64,000 nt of DNA from Streptomyces sp. Ncost-T10-10d (lineage in GTDB: Bacteria > Actinomycetota > Actinomycetes > Streptomycetales > Streptomycetaceae). The stretch covers positions 1 to 64,000 of the forward strand of contig NZ_FMDF01000145.1 of assembly GCF_900091955.1 (NCBI RefSeq), written 5' to 3'. Shown here piece by piece: positions 40,033 through 47,850 of the stretch (position 1 is the first letter of the stretch; every line of letters begins with the position of its first letter). The translations under genes and the position numbers were made by a program. The notes below the pieces were generated by a model that made no database searches, had not been told where the DNA came from, and saw nothing but the letters and a program-made list of their open reading frames with translations.

Positions 40033-41517
40033 TCACATTCGTGCCGTTCTGTGGCGGAGTGACAGCGCCGTCGCAGCGGCCGCTACGGCGAATCCCGCCA
40101 GATACGTCCAGAGCGGCAGGACACCCACGAGGTGCGACAACTGGCCTCCGAGACCCGCACCCAGAGCCGCACCGAGGTAGAAGAGGCCCATCATCCGGCT
40201 GTTGTGACCCTCGGGGGTCGATTCCGCGGTGACGCTCAGCCCCACCGGGCCGAAGACGAGCTCGCCGCACGTCATGCACAGGAAGGCGCCCAGCAGCCAG
40301 AACGCGGACACCGGCATGCCCCCGTCGGACGCGAACCGGGCCGCGACGGCGAGTACGGCGAATCCGCCACCGGCGCACAGCAGTCCGGCGGAAAATTTTC
40401 CGGCCACTCCCACGCGGGCACCGATCCGCAACCACAGCCATGCGAAGAGCGGGGCCAGGAGCAGCAGGAAGAGCGGGTGGGCCGACTGGAACCAGCTGGC
40501 GGGCACGGTATGGCCGGCGACCTGACGGTTTGTGTGCTCCCGCGCGAACAGGCTGAACACCGACCCCAGTTGCCCGTACATCGCCCAGAACACCACCGAA
40601 GGAACGAAGACGCGTCGGTAGCCGCGGATCCGCTGCCGCGCGGCCTCGTCCAGCTCCGCGCCGCGCAGCAGTCGTCTGAAGTACCAGACAGGCGCGGCAA
40701 GGGACGCCAGCCCGCACAGGGCCAGTACCGGCCTCAGCGGCAGGCCGCCCGCGGCCGCGAGGCCACCGCCGAGGACCACCGCGGCCGCCAGGGCGGCCCA
40801 GCCGTGGCGGATCAGGCGGCGCAGCGCGTCGGGGGGCAGCGGGCGGCTGGGGCCGGTGGCCGTTCCACGCAGTGACGAGGCCCCGTGCATGTACTGCAGG
40901 ACGCCGAAGGCCATGCCGACCGCCGCGGCGCCGAATCCCAGGTGCCAGTCGACCCGCTCGCCCAGTGCACCCGTGACCAGCGGACCGATCAGGGCGCTGA
41001 CCTGGATGCTCATGTAGAAGAGCGAGAAGGCCGCCTGCCGCCTGCTGCTGCTCGCGCCCGGGTTCATCTGGTCGAACATCACGGGAAGGTTGGGCTTGAG
41101 CAGCCCGGTGCCGCAGGCCACCAGGAACAGCCCGGGATAGAAGGTGGCGTGCGCGGGCACGGCCATGGAGAGGTGACCGGCCATGATGATCAGAGCCCCG
41201 CAGAGCATCGCCCGGTGAGTGCCCAGCACCCGGTCGCCGAGCCAGCCGCCGGGCATGGCGGCCAGGAACGATGCGGAGATGTAGAGGCCGAAGAGCGCAC
41301 CGGCCGTGCCGTCGGACAGCCCGAGACCGCCTTCCGCGGCCGGTGCCGTCGCGTAGAGGAAGAGCAGCGCCTGCATGCCGTAGAAGCTGAAACGCTCCCA
41401 CATGTCGGTCATGAACAGGGTGCTGAACCAGCGTTCACGGAACATCGACCGGAGCGGCCGTCCAGGATCGTCCAGCGGCGCGACCGGGGTCGTGGCAGTG
41501 CTGCTGTCGGCGGTCAT
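40033..41517 (-). CDS. POT/PTR-type MFS transporter
   Basis: A 494-residue transporter with about 12-14 helices and the POT-family features: MWERFSFYGMQALLFLY near the N-terminus, GGWLGDRVLGTHRAMLCGA, GTGLLKPNLPVMFDQM. Peptide-transporter-type MFS proteins occur in some antibiotic clusters as exporters; the direction here is inferred from context. ATG 41517 follows GAGGAG. 10 bp downstream of the ketoreductase gene. Confidence 0.88.
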   Translation of the reverse strand: MTADSSTATTPVAPLDDPGRPLRSMFRERWFSTLFMTDMWERFSFYGMQALLFLYATAPAAEGGLGLSDGTAGALFGLYISASFLAAMPGGWLGDRVLGTHRAMLCGALIIMAGHLSMAVPAHATFYPGLFLVACGTGLLKPNLPVMFDQMNPGASSSRRQAAFSLFYMSIQVSALIGPLVTGALGERVDWHLGFGAAAVGMAFGVLQYMHGASSLRGTATGPSRPLPPDALRRLIRHGWAALAAAVVLGGGLAAAGGLPLRPVLALCGLASLAAPVWYFRRLLRGAELDEAARQRIRGYRRVFVPSVVFWAMYGQLGSVFSLFAREHTNRQVAGHTVPASWFQSAHPLFLLLLAPLFAWLWLRIGARVGVAGKFSAGLLCAGGGFAVLAVAARFASDGGMPVSAFWLLGAFLCMTCGELVFGPVGLSVTAESTPEGHNSRMMGLFYLGAALGAGLGGQLSHLVGVLPLWTYLAGFAVAAAATALSLRHRTARM

Positions 41518-41527
41518 GACGCTCTCC

Positions 41528-42268
41528 TCACAGCGATATCCCACCGTCGATCTGCACCACTTGGCCGGTGATGTAGTCGGCGCCGTCGGAGAGCAGGAAC
41601 GCGACCAGTTCGGCGACGGACTCGGCACTTCCGAAGCGGCCCATGGAGATCTTTCCGAGGGCGGCCTCCCGGGCCTTGGGCGTCATCCCGTCGAGCATGT
41701 CGGTGTCGATGAACCCCGGCGCCACGGCGTTCACCCGCACCCCGTACGGGGCGACCTCCTTCGCCAGCGCGCGGGTGAGCCCGTTCAAACCGCCTTTCGC
41801 GGCCGCGTAGTTGGTCTGGCCGGCGTTTCCGTAGACGCCGATGACGGACGACACGTTCACCAGCGCGCCGGACCTGCGAGTGATCAGACCGCGCATGACG
41901 GCACGGCAGACGTTGAACGTGCCGTCGAGGCTCGTCCCGACGACGGCCTGCCAGTCCTTCGCGGCCATCAGTGCCATCGGGCGGTCGCGCAGCACACCGG
42001 CGGAGTTGACCACCGCGTACACCGGCGCAAGCTTCTCCTCCACCTCACCGACGAAGGCGCGCACGGCATCGGCGTCGGTGACGTCACAGACCGCGTGATG
42101 AGCCCTGCCGCCGGCCTCGTCGATCAGCCGTACCGTCTCCAGCGCGGCTTCGTCCGCGGACCGCGAGCAGAATCCGACGTCGTACCCCGACTGTGCCAAC
42201 CGAACCGCCACCGCGCGCCCGATGCCCCGCGATCCGCCGGTGACCAGCGCACTGCGCCTCTTGCGCAT
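41528..42268 (-). CDS. FabG-type polyketide ketoreductase
   Basis: A 246-residue SDR very close in form to FabG: VTGGSRGIGRAVAVRL, VVNSAGVLRDRPM, NVSSVIGVYGNAGQTNYAAAKGGL (Ser-Tyr-Lys), NAVAPGFIDTDML, YITGQVVQIDGGISL. In pentangular pathways FabG-type reductases reduce one specific carbonyl (C-19 type). GGGGAGGAG precedes ATG 42268; longer in-frame readings are antisense to the oxidase gene. Likely controlled from the SARP box at 42341. Confidence 0.92.
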   Translation of the reverse strand: MRKRRSALVTGGSRGIGRAVAVRLAQSGYDVGFCSRSADEAALETVRLIDEAGGRAHHAVCDVTDADAVRAFVGEVEEKLAPVYAVVNSAGVLRDRPMALMAAKDWQAVVGTSLDGTFNVCRAVMRGLITRRSGALVNVSSVIGVYGNAGQTNYAAAKGGLNGLTRALAKEVAPYGVRVNAVAPGFIDTDMLDGMTPKAREAALGKISMGRFGSAESVAELVAFLLSDGADYITGQVVQIDGGISL

Positions 42269-42340
42269 CTCGTGTCTCCTCCCCTGTGCGGCACGGCCGG
42301 GGCGACTGCCGCGGCCGTGCGCGAGCATCGTCCAGTCGCC

Positions 42341-42358
42341 TCGAGGCAGACTCGAAGA
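42341..42358 (+). promoter_or_regulatory. Candidate SARP box between ketoreductase and multicopper oxidase genes
   Basis: TCGAGGC (42341) and TCGAAGA (42352) 11 bp apart. TCGAAGACGGC is identical to the sequence at 33560. The box lies only about 22 bp before the oxidase ATG, so the oxidase mRNA would be nearly leaderless; it may serve the opposite gene as well. Confidence 0.6.
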
Positions 42359-42379
42359 CGGCACGCCAGGGTGAGCCCC

Positions 42380-44590
42380 ATGGTGGAGAACCTCTTCGAA
42401 CAGAACATCCTCTGGTCCGTACTCGCGGCCGTCTTCTGGGGCTTCGCGGCCCGCGGGGCACGAAAGCTGGCGACCAGGCCCACGGCGGTGTCGGTCCGGC
42501 GCAGGGCCCGGCTCGGGCTGGTGCTCCTGTGCACCGCCCTGGTGGTGCTCGTCGTCAGGGTCGCGGCGGCCCTCGCGCTGGCGGGCGCGGCCGGGTGGCT
42601 GGGGGGCGCCGACTACGTGCTGTTCGGCGCGTTGCCCCTGGTGCTCGCGGGCGCGGCCGTCGTCGCGCTCTCGGTGCCCGCGTACTGGCGGGTGGTGCGC
42701 GCCACCCGGCATCCGGAAGCCGCGGCAGAGGGGGCGCAGCCGCCGGATCCGTCGATGCTGCGCCAACTGGCCTCCCGCATGGGCTTGGTGGTCCCGGTCC
42801 AAGTCGGCTGCGTCGCGGCATTCCTGGGCGCCGCCTGCACTCTTCATCCGCCCACGCCTCCGTTCACCCTGACGCTCGTCGTGGAGCTGACCCTGCTGTT
42901 CGCCGCCGCGGGAGGGCTGGTCCTGCTCCAGCAGCAGCGCCGGACCGCGGTCGGGGCCCCCGACTGGCGCCCGCCGTCACGAGCGAAGCGCATGCTGCGC
43001 GCCACGGCCGTGGTGACCACTCTGACCGTGCTGGCCGTCAGCGGCTGCTCGCTGGCAGCCGAACAGAGCAGGCTGCCGGGCCGGATCGGCGGTTCGGCAC
43101 ACCAGCACTCCTTCGACACCGGCGGCGGACCCTCCGCCGGGCAGGCTCCCCTGCGCACCGTCGACGACCTCACCGGCGACCGCGCGGGCAAGCCCGACCG
43201 GCGCTTCACACTGACCGCGACGGATCGGACGATGCGTCTTGCGTCCGGCGAGAAAGTGGCTGCCCTTGCGTTCAACGGGCAGCTTCCGGGCCCCGAATTG
43301 CGTGTGCGGTCAGGGCAACTGGTCGAGGTGACCCTGGTCAACCGGAACGTCCGTGACGGGGTCACTCTGCACTGGCACGGTGTGGACGTACCCAACGCCG
43401 AGGACGGCGTGGCCGGGGTGACGCAGGACGCGGTACTGCCCGGCCGACGCCATGTGTACCGTTTCCGGCCGGACCGTGCGGGCACCTTCTGGTACCACTC
43501 GCACCAGCAGTCCAGCAGCGCGGTGGCGCGTGGCCTGTTCGGCGCGCTGGTGGTGGAGGAGCCCGAGGCGGCGAAGGACCCGGAGGCCGTGGACCGCACT
43601 GTCGTGGCGCATGCCTGGGCCGTCGACAGCGGCGGTGGCGGTGGCCATGGCGGCGGCGCCCTGAGCGGTGTGAACGGCGCCGGGGGAACGCTGCGCACCG
43701 CGTTCGGCGACGACACCCGGATGCGGAAGGAGGAGGTTCCGCCGGGAACCCCGGTGCGGCTGCGCCTGGTCAATGCGGACAACTGCCCGCGCACCTACCT
43801 CCTCGCGGGAGCCGCCTTCAAGGTCGCGGCCATCGACGGAAACGAGGTGTCCGGCCCCACCGAACTGCACAACGCGCGGCTTCGGCTCGCGGGCGGCGGC
43901 CGGTACGACCTCACCTTCCGGCAGCCCGCGGGGCCGGTCCGCCTGACCGTGGTCGGCGACGCCAACGCATCCAGTGCCAGTCACAGCTTCGAGGGCTGCG
44001 GCGAGGACGGCGCCTACGGGAAGGGCCGGGTCGAGACGGCGTCCCTGCTGCTCGACGGTGGTGGCGGCTCGGAACCCGCGCCCGCCGCCGGCCCCCTTTT
44101 CGACCCCCTGCGCTACGGCACGCCCGCGGACACCCCCTTCGGCTCCTCACCGCACTTCGACCGCGACTTCCATCTCGTCCTGGGCAACAGCTTCGGCTTC
44201 TTCGACGGCCGGCCCATGGTGCTCTGGACGATCAACAACGCCGTCTACCCGGACATCCCGGCCCTGCTGGTCAAGGAGGGGGATCTGGTGCGCACCACCT
44301 TCGTCAACCGGAGCCTCGACGACCACCCCATGCACCTGCACGGGCACCGCATGCTCGTGCTCTCCAGGAACGGCGAGAAGGCAACCGGCAGCCCCTGGTG
44401 GACGGACACCCTCAACGTCGCGCCGGGCGAGCGGTACGAGGTCGCCTTCCGCGCCGACAACCCGGGCCTGTGGATGGACCATTGCCACAATCTCGACCAC
44501 GCGCGCGACGGCATGGTGCTGCACCTCGCGTACGACGGCGTGTCGAGCCCCTACGAAACAGGGAGGTCCACCGGCAACCGGCCCGAGTGA
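42380..44590 (+). CDS. Membrane-anchored multicopper oxidase
   Basis: 736 residues. The first about 225 form five to six membrane helices ending in a lipobox-like VSGC. The oxidase proper (about 275-725) has all copper motifs: TLHWHGVDVP, FWYHSHQQ, HPMHLHGHRML and MDHCHNLDHARDGM. Copper sites would be outside the membrane. Laccase-like enzymes couple phenols, so dimerisation or late oxidation of the polyketide during export is a reasonable idea, not shown by sequence. ATG 42380 fits the hydrophobic start. Its 3' end overlaps the acyltransferase gene by 40 bp. Confidence 0.9.
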   Translation: MVENLFEQNILWSVLAAVFWGFAARGARKLATRPTAVSVRRRARLGLVLLCTALVVLVVRVAAALALAGAAGWLGGADYVLFGALPLVLAGAAVVALSVPAYWRVVRATRHPEAAAEGAQPPDPSMLRQLASRMGLVVPVQVGCVAAFLGAACTLHPPTPPFTLTLVVELTLLFAAAGGLVLLQQQRRTAVGAPDWRPPSRAKRMLRATAVVTTLTVLAVSGCSLAAEQSRLPGRIGGSAHQHSFDTGGGPSAGQAPLRTVDDLTGDRAGKPDRRFTLTATDRTMRLASGEKVAALAFNGQLPGPELRVRSGQLVEVTLVNRNVRDGVTLHWHGVDVPNAEDGVAGVTQDAVLPGRRHVYRFRPDRAGTFWYHSHQQSSSAVARGLFGALVVEEPEAAKDPEAVDRTVVAHAWAVDSGGGGGHGGGALSGVNGAGGTLRTAFGDDTRMRKEEVPPGTPVRLRLVNADNCPRTYLLAGAAFKVAAIDGNEVSGPTELHNARLRLAGGGRYDLTFRQPAGPVRLTVVGDANASSASHSFEGCGEDGAYGKGRVETASLLLDGGGGSEPAPAAGPLFDPLRYGTPADTPFGSSPHFDRDFHLVLGNSFGFFDGRPMVLWTINNAVYPDIPALLVKEGDLVRTTFVNRSLDDHPMHLHGHRMLVLSRNGEKATGSPWWTDTLNVAPGERYEVAFRADNPGLWMDHCHNLDHARDGMVLHLAYDGVSSPYETGRSTGNRPE

Positions 44591-45597
44591 CCCGGGGCCG
44601 AGATCTCCTGCGGACGGCACGTCCCGGCGAGCAGTTCCCCGCGCGCCGCGCGCACGCTCCGCCGGTCCGCCCCGGGGCCCATGGCCCGGGGCGGCAGCGT
44701 GGACACCACCGCGCTGCGACCCGAGCGCACGGCCCGGTGCCCCCGGGCCAGCACCGCCAGGCTCTGCGACGGGCCCGCCTCGACCAGCAGACGGTCACCC
44801 TCGCGCAGCACCCGGTCCAGCGTCGGCCCGAACAGCACAGGTGCCATGGGCTGCACCGCCCAGAACGCCGGGCTGACCGCTTCCTCGTCGCTCAACAGCC
44901 GTGTGGTGTAGGCGGAGTAGAGCGGGGTGTGCGGCCGGGCCAGCCGCAGCCCGCCGATGAGCGCCTCGCTCTCCGGTACCAGGGGCGCCAGCGCGGGGCT
45001 GTGATATGGGGTGCGGGAGGCAAGCCGGCGGCAGGTTCTGCCGTCCGCGGCGAGCCTTTCCGCCACCCGGCGCAGCGGCTCCTCGGGCCCCGACAGCACC
45101 GTGTGCCGCGGCGCGTTCACCGCGCCCACCACCACGCCGTCGCCCAGATAGCCGGACAGCTCCTGCTCCGAGGCCGCCACGGCGAGCATGCCGCCCGCCG
45201 GGGTCGTGCGCTGCATCATCACCCGTTGCCACAGCAGCCGCATCGCGTCGTCGAGGCCGAACACCCCGGCGAGCACAGCGGCGGCGAACTCACCCATGCT
45301 GTGGCCGAGATACGCGGCAGGGCGCACGCCCCAGCTCTCGACCAGCCGCCCCATCGCGTAGTCCACCGCAAAAAGCAGCGGCGCGGAACGGGTATCGGCG
45401 TCCAAGGTCTCGGCGGGCGCGTCGGCCAACCAGTCCTTCCGCACGGCGCAGCCCTCCGGGCCGAGACGGCTCAGGACCGAGTCGACGGCGTCGGTGAAGA
45501 CGGGCTCGTATCCGTAGAGCCCGGCGGCCATCCGCGCGTGCTGCGCTCCCGTGCCCGGGAACATCAGGACAAGGGAGCGGCGATGAGGGGATGTCAT
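44551..45597 (-). CDS. Acyltransferase (malonyl-CoA:ACP transacylase-like)
   Basis: A 348-residue AT: FPGTGAQHARMAAGLY, catalytic Ser in LGHSMGEFAAAVL (GHSxG), VVGAVNAPRHTVLSG, and the partner His in TPYHSPAL. In type II clusters with a KAS III, a dedicated AT (ZhuC-, DpsD-type) shapes starter selection or edits acetyl primers. No clear ribosome site precedes ATG 45597, so a leaderless transcript is possible. It converges on the oxidase gene with overlapping 3' ends and is divergent from the carboxylase genes. Confidence 0.9.
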   Translation of the reverse strand: MTSPHRRSLVLMFPGTGAQHARMAAGLYGYEPVFTDAVDSVLSRLGPEGCAVRKDWLADAPAETLDADTRSAPLLFAVDYAMGRLVESWGVRPAAYLGHSMGEFAAAVLAGVFGLDDAMRLLWQRVMMQRTTPAGGMLAVAASEQELSGYLGDGVVVGAVNAPRHTVLSGPEEPLRRVAERLAADGRTCRRLASRTPYHSPALAPLVPESEALIGGLRLARPHTPLYSAYTTRLLSDEEAVSPAFWAVQPMAPVLFGPTLDRVLREGDRLLVEAGPSQSLAVLARGHRAVRSGRSAVVSTLPPRAMGPGADRRSVRAARGELLAGTCRPQEISAPGHSGRLPVDLPVS

Positions 45598-45654
45598 ACC
45601 GTGAGACTGGACGTCCCGGCTCGAGTCGTACTCCACCCGCACGTCCAGAGGCCG

Positions 45655-45672
45655 TCGAGCCCCACTTGAGCG
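45655..45672 (+). promoter_or_regulatory. Candidate SARP box upstream of the carboxylase genes
   Basis: TCGAGCC (45655) and TTGAGCG (45666), 11 bp apart, ending 21 bp before ATG 45694. A further TCGAG occurs at 45621 in the same divergent gap with the acyltransferase gene. Confidence 0.55.
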
Positions 45673-45693
45673 GCCTCGCACACGCTGTGCCGC

Positions 45694-47292
45694 ATGAGCG
45701 TTGGCGAGGAAACGCCCCTGACCATCATGGCTCCTGCGGACGGCCATCTGCGCGACCGTGCCGCCGAACTCCGGGAGCTGCGCGAGAGCGTGCGGCGCGG
45801 CCCCAGCGAGCGGGCGACCGAAGCGCAGCACGCCAAGGGAAAACTGACCGCACGCGAGCGGCTGGCGCTTCTCTTCGACGAGGACACCTTCACGGAGGTC
45901 GAAGAGCTGCGCAGGCATCGGGCCGTCGGCTTCGGACTGGAGGACCGGCGGCCGCACACCGACGGCGTTGTCACGGGCTGGGGTCAGGTGCACGGCCGTA
46001 CGGTCTTCGCGTACGCCCATGACTTCCGGATCTTCGGCGGGGCCCTCGGCGAGGCCCACGCGGAGAAGATCCACAAGCTGATGGACCTCGCCGAATCCGC
46101 GGGATGTCCGGTCGTCGGACTCTGCGACGGCGCCGGCGCCCGGATCCAGGAGGGCGTCACGGCTCTTGCCGGATACGGCGGGATCTTCACCCGGAACGTA
46201 CGCAATTCCGGCGTCATCCCGCAGATCAGCGTGATCCTCGGACCCTGCGCCGGGGGCGCCGCCTACTCTCCCGCGCTCACCGACTTCGTGTTCATGGTGC
46301 GCGGCACGGCACAGATGTTCATCACCGGGCCCGACGTGGTGCAGGCGGTCACCGGCGAGGTCATCACGCACGACGCTCTCGGCGGCGCCGACGCGCACGC
46401 ATCGGTCTCGGGCGTCGCGCACTTCGCGTACGACGAGGAGGGCGCGTGCCTGGACGACGTACGGCACCTGCTTTCGCTGCTGCCCTCCAACAACCGTGAG
46501 CTGCCACCCGTCGAGCCCACCGCGGACCCGGCGAACCGCCGCACCGACGCTCTGCTGGACCTGGTCCCGGCCGACCCCAGCCGCTCGTACGACATGCGGG
46601 AGGTCATCGCGGAGATCGTCGACGACGGCGACTTCTTCGAGGTCCAGGAGTCCTGGGCGACCAACATCATCTGCGCCGTCGCGCGACTGGACGGCCAGGC
46701 CGTGGGCATCGTCGCCAACCAGCCCGCCTCCTTCGCCGGCGTGCTGGACATCCACGCGTCCGAAAAGGCTGCCCGCTTCGTCCAGACCTGCGACTCCTTC
46801 AACCTGCCGCTGGTCACTCTCGTCGACGTCCCCGGCTTTCTGCCAGGCATCGACCAGGAGCACGGCGGCATCATCCGTCACGGTGCGAAGCTGCTGTACG
46901 CGTACTGCAACGCGACCGTGCCGCGCGTCCAACTGATCCTGCGCAAGGCCTACGGCGGTGCGTACATCGTCATGGACTCCCGGTCCATCGGCACGGACAT
47001 CTCTCTGGCCTGGCCCAGCAACGAGATCGCGGTGATGGGCGCCGAGGGGGCGGCGAACGTGGTCTTCCGTCGCGAGATCGCCGCCGCCGACGACCCGGAG
47101 GGCACACGCGCCCGCATGGTGAAGGAGTATCGCGCCGAGCTGATGCATCCCTACTACGCGGCGGAGCGCGGCCTCGTCGACAGCGTGATCGACCCGGCGC
47201 AGTCCCGCAGCCGTCTGATCGGCGCGCTGGCGATGCTCCGTGCCAAGCACGTGCCGCTCCCCACCCGCAAACACGGAAACCAGCCCCAATGA
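45694..47292 (+). CDS. Acyl-CoA carboxylase beta (carboxyltransferase) subunit
   Basis: A 532-residue AccD/PccB-type subunit: KGKLTARERLALLFDEDTF, CDGAGARIQEGVTALAGYGGIF, LGPCAGGAAYSPALTDFVFMV, VDVPGFLPGIDQEHGGIIRHGAKLLYAY, KAYGGAYIVMDSRSIGTDI. It would make malonyl-CoA (or another alpha-carboxyacyl-CoA) extender with a biotinylated alpha subunit encoded elsewhere. It overlaps accE by ATGA. Cluster-borne carboxylase subunits are known in several aromatic polyketide loci as precursor boosters. Confidence 0.95.
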   Translation: MSVGEETPLTIMAPADGHLRDRAAELRELRESVRRGPSERATEAQHAKGKLTARERLALLFDEDTFTEVEELRRHRAVGFGLEDRRPHTDGVVTGWGQVHGRTVFAYAHDFRIFGGALGEAHAEKIHKLMDLAESAGCPVVGLCDGAGARIQEGVTALAGYGGIFTRNVRNSGVIPQISVILGPCAGGAAYSPALTDFVFMVRGTAQMFITGPDVVQAVTGEVITHDALGGADAHASVSGVAHFAYDEEGACLDDVRHLLSLLPSNNRELPPVEPTADPANRRTDALLDLVPADPSRSYDMREVIAEIVDDGDFFEVQESWATNIICAVARLDGQAVGIVANQPASFAGVLDIHASEKAARFVQTCDSFNLPLVTLVDVPGFLPGIDQEHGGIIRHGAKLLYAYCNATVPRVQLILRKAYGGAYIVMDSRSIGTDISLAWPSNEIAVMGAEGAANVVFRREIAAADDPEGTRARMVKEYRAELMHPYYAAERGLVDSVIDPAQSRSRLIGALAMLRAKHVPLPTRKHGNQPQ

Positions 47293-47501
47293 GCGGCCGG
47301 GACGGCATCGTCCGCGTTGTCCGTGGTGCGCCGCGGGCCGAGGAACTCGCCGCTCTCCTCGTCGTCCTCGGCGCCCTGGCCGACGCCGGCACCACACCCA
47401 GCGCCGCACTTCCCGCGGCCGCCCCGTGGGCCCGCCCCGCCTCGGGGCTGCCGGCCACCGCCTGGCCCGCCCGTCGCCATCCGGCGTGGCGCGCCGTGTA
47501 G
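47289..47501 (+). CDS. accE: Acyl-CoA carboxylase epsilon subunit
   Basis: A 70-residue protein with IVRVVRGAPRAEELAALLVVLGALADAG and a terminal WPARRHPAWRAV, the pattern of the small AccE/PccE subunit that stabilises actinobacterial carboxylase complexes. It starts in the stop of the beta subunit (ATGA). It is the last gene with a cluster-type role. Confidence 0.85.
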   Translation: MSGRDGIVRVVRGAPRAEELAALLVVLGALADAGTTPSAALPAAAPWARPASGLPATAWPARRHPAWRAV

Positions 47502-47850
47502 AACGGGGCCTGGCGAAACACATATGACCTCCGCCCGATCAGAAGGGGTATCGGGGACGTCCGGCGCGATGACGCGCCGGACAACTGACCAAAGAACGAA
47601 CCCGAACGCGCCCTGCGTAATGACTGACCGGGTGTCGCTCCATGGGAAATATGAGGCGACTCGGAATTGACCGCCCCGAAGAGCCGGAGCCATGTCTTTA
47701 TTTCTGCACGCGAAATGCATGACCACCCTAATTTCGCAACTCCACAGGATAAACCTGAGACTTCCACTCCCAGGATGAACTGTCTCTTGTTGCCCATCGG
47801 CCCTCATGCAACGCTTTTCCTTGCACGGATCCATCACAAAGGGGAATCTC
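47502..47850. other. Gap right of the polyketide cluster
   Basis: 349 bp with lower GC and no convincing reading frame. It holds a hairpin (47559) and, at its end, the promoter region and AAAGGGGA ribosome site of the secreted repeat protein. I see no mobile-element remnant here. Confidence 0.5.
47559..47582 (+). terminator. Hairpin after accE
   Basis: GTCCGGCGCG (47559-47568), ATGA loop, CGCGCCGGAC (47573-47582): a perfect 10-bp stem that would close the polyketide cluster on the right. Confidence 0.7.

Larger units (their letters stand above)
19946..47501. other. Type II polyketide biosynthetic gene cluster
   Basis: About 30 genes between the AICE right end and accE. The minimal PKS (KS-alpha, CLF, ACP) is at 36.3-39.1 kb, with matching priming, cyclisation, tailoring, export, precursor-supply and regulatory genes on both sides. 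The SRPBCC cyclase, TcmI-like cyclase, cupin, ABM enzymes, FabG-type reductase and amidotransferase together resemble pentangular-polyphenol pathways. Borders are set by the first and last genes with cluster-type functions and SARP boxes; product identity is inference. Confidence 0.9.

Noticed and set aside
41402..42379. N-terminal extension of the multicopper oxidase to 1062 residues
   Set aside because: The extra part is antisense to the exporter and ketoreductase genes; the hydrophobic N-terminus starting at 42380 is a natural start.
42269..42847. Long N-terminal extension of the FabG-type ketoreductase
   Set aside because: Antisense to the oxidase gene; a strong GGAGGAG ribosome site precedes ATG 42268, and the protein then begins exactly at the Rossmann strand.
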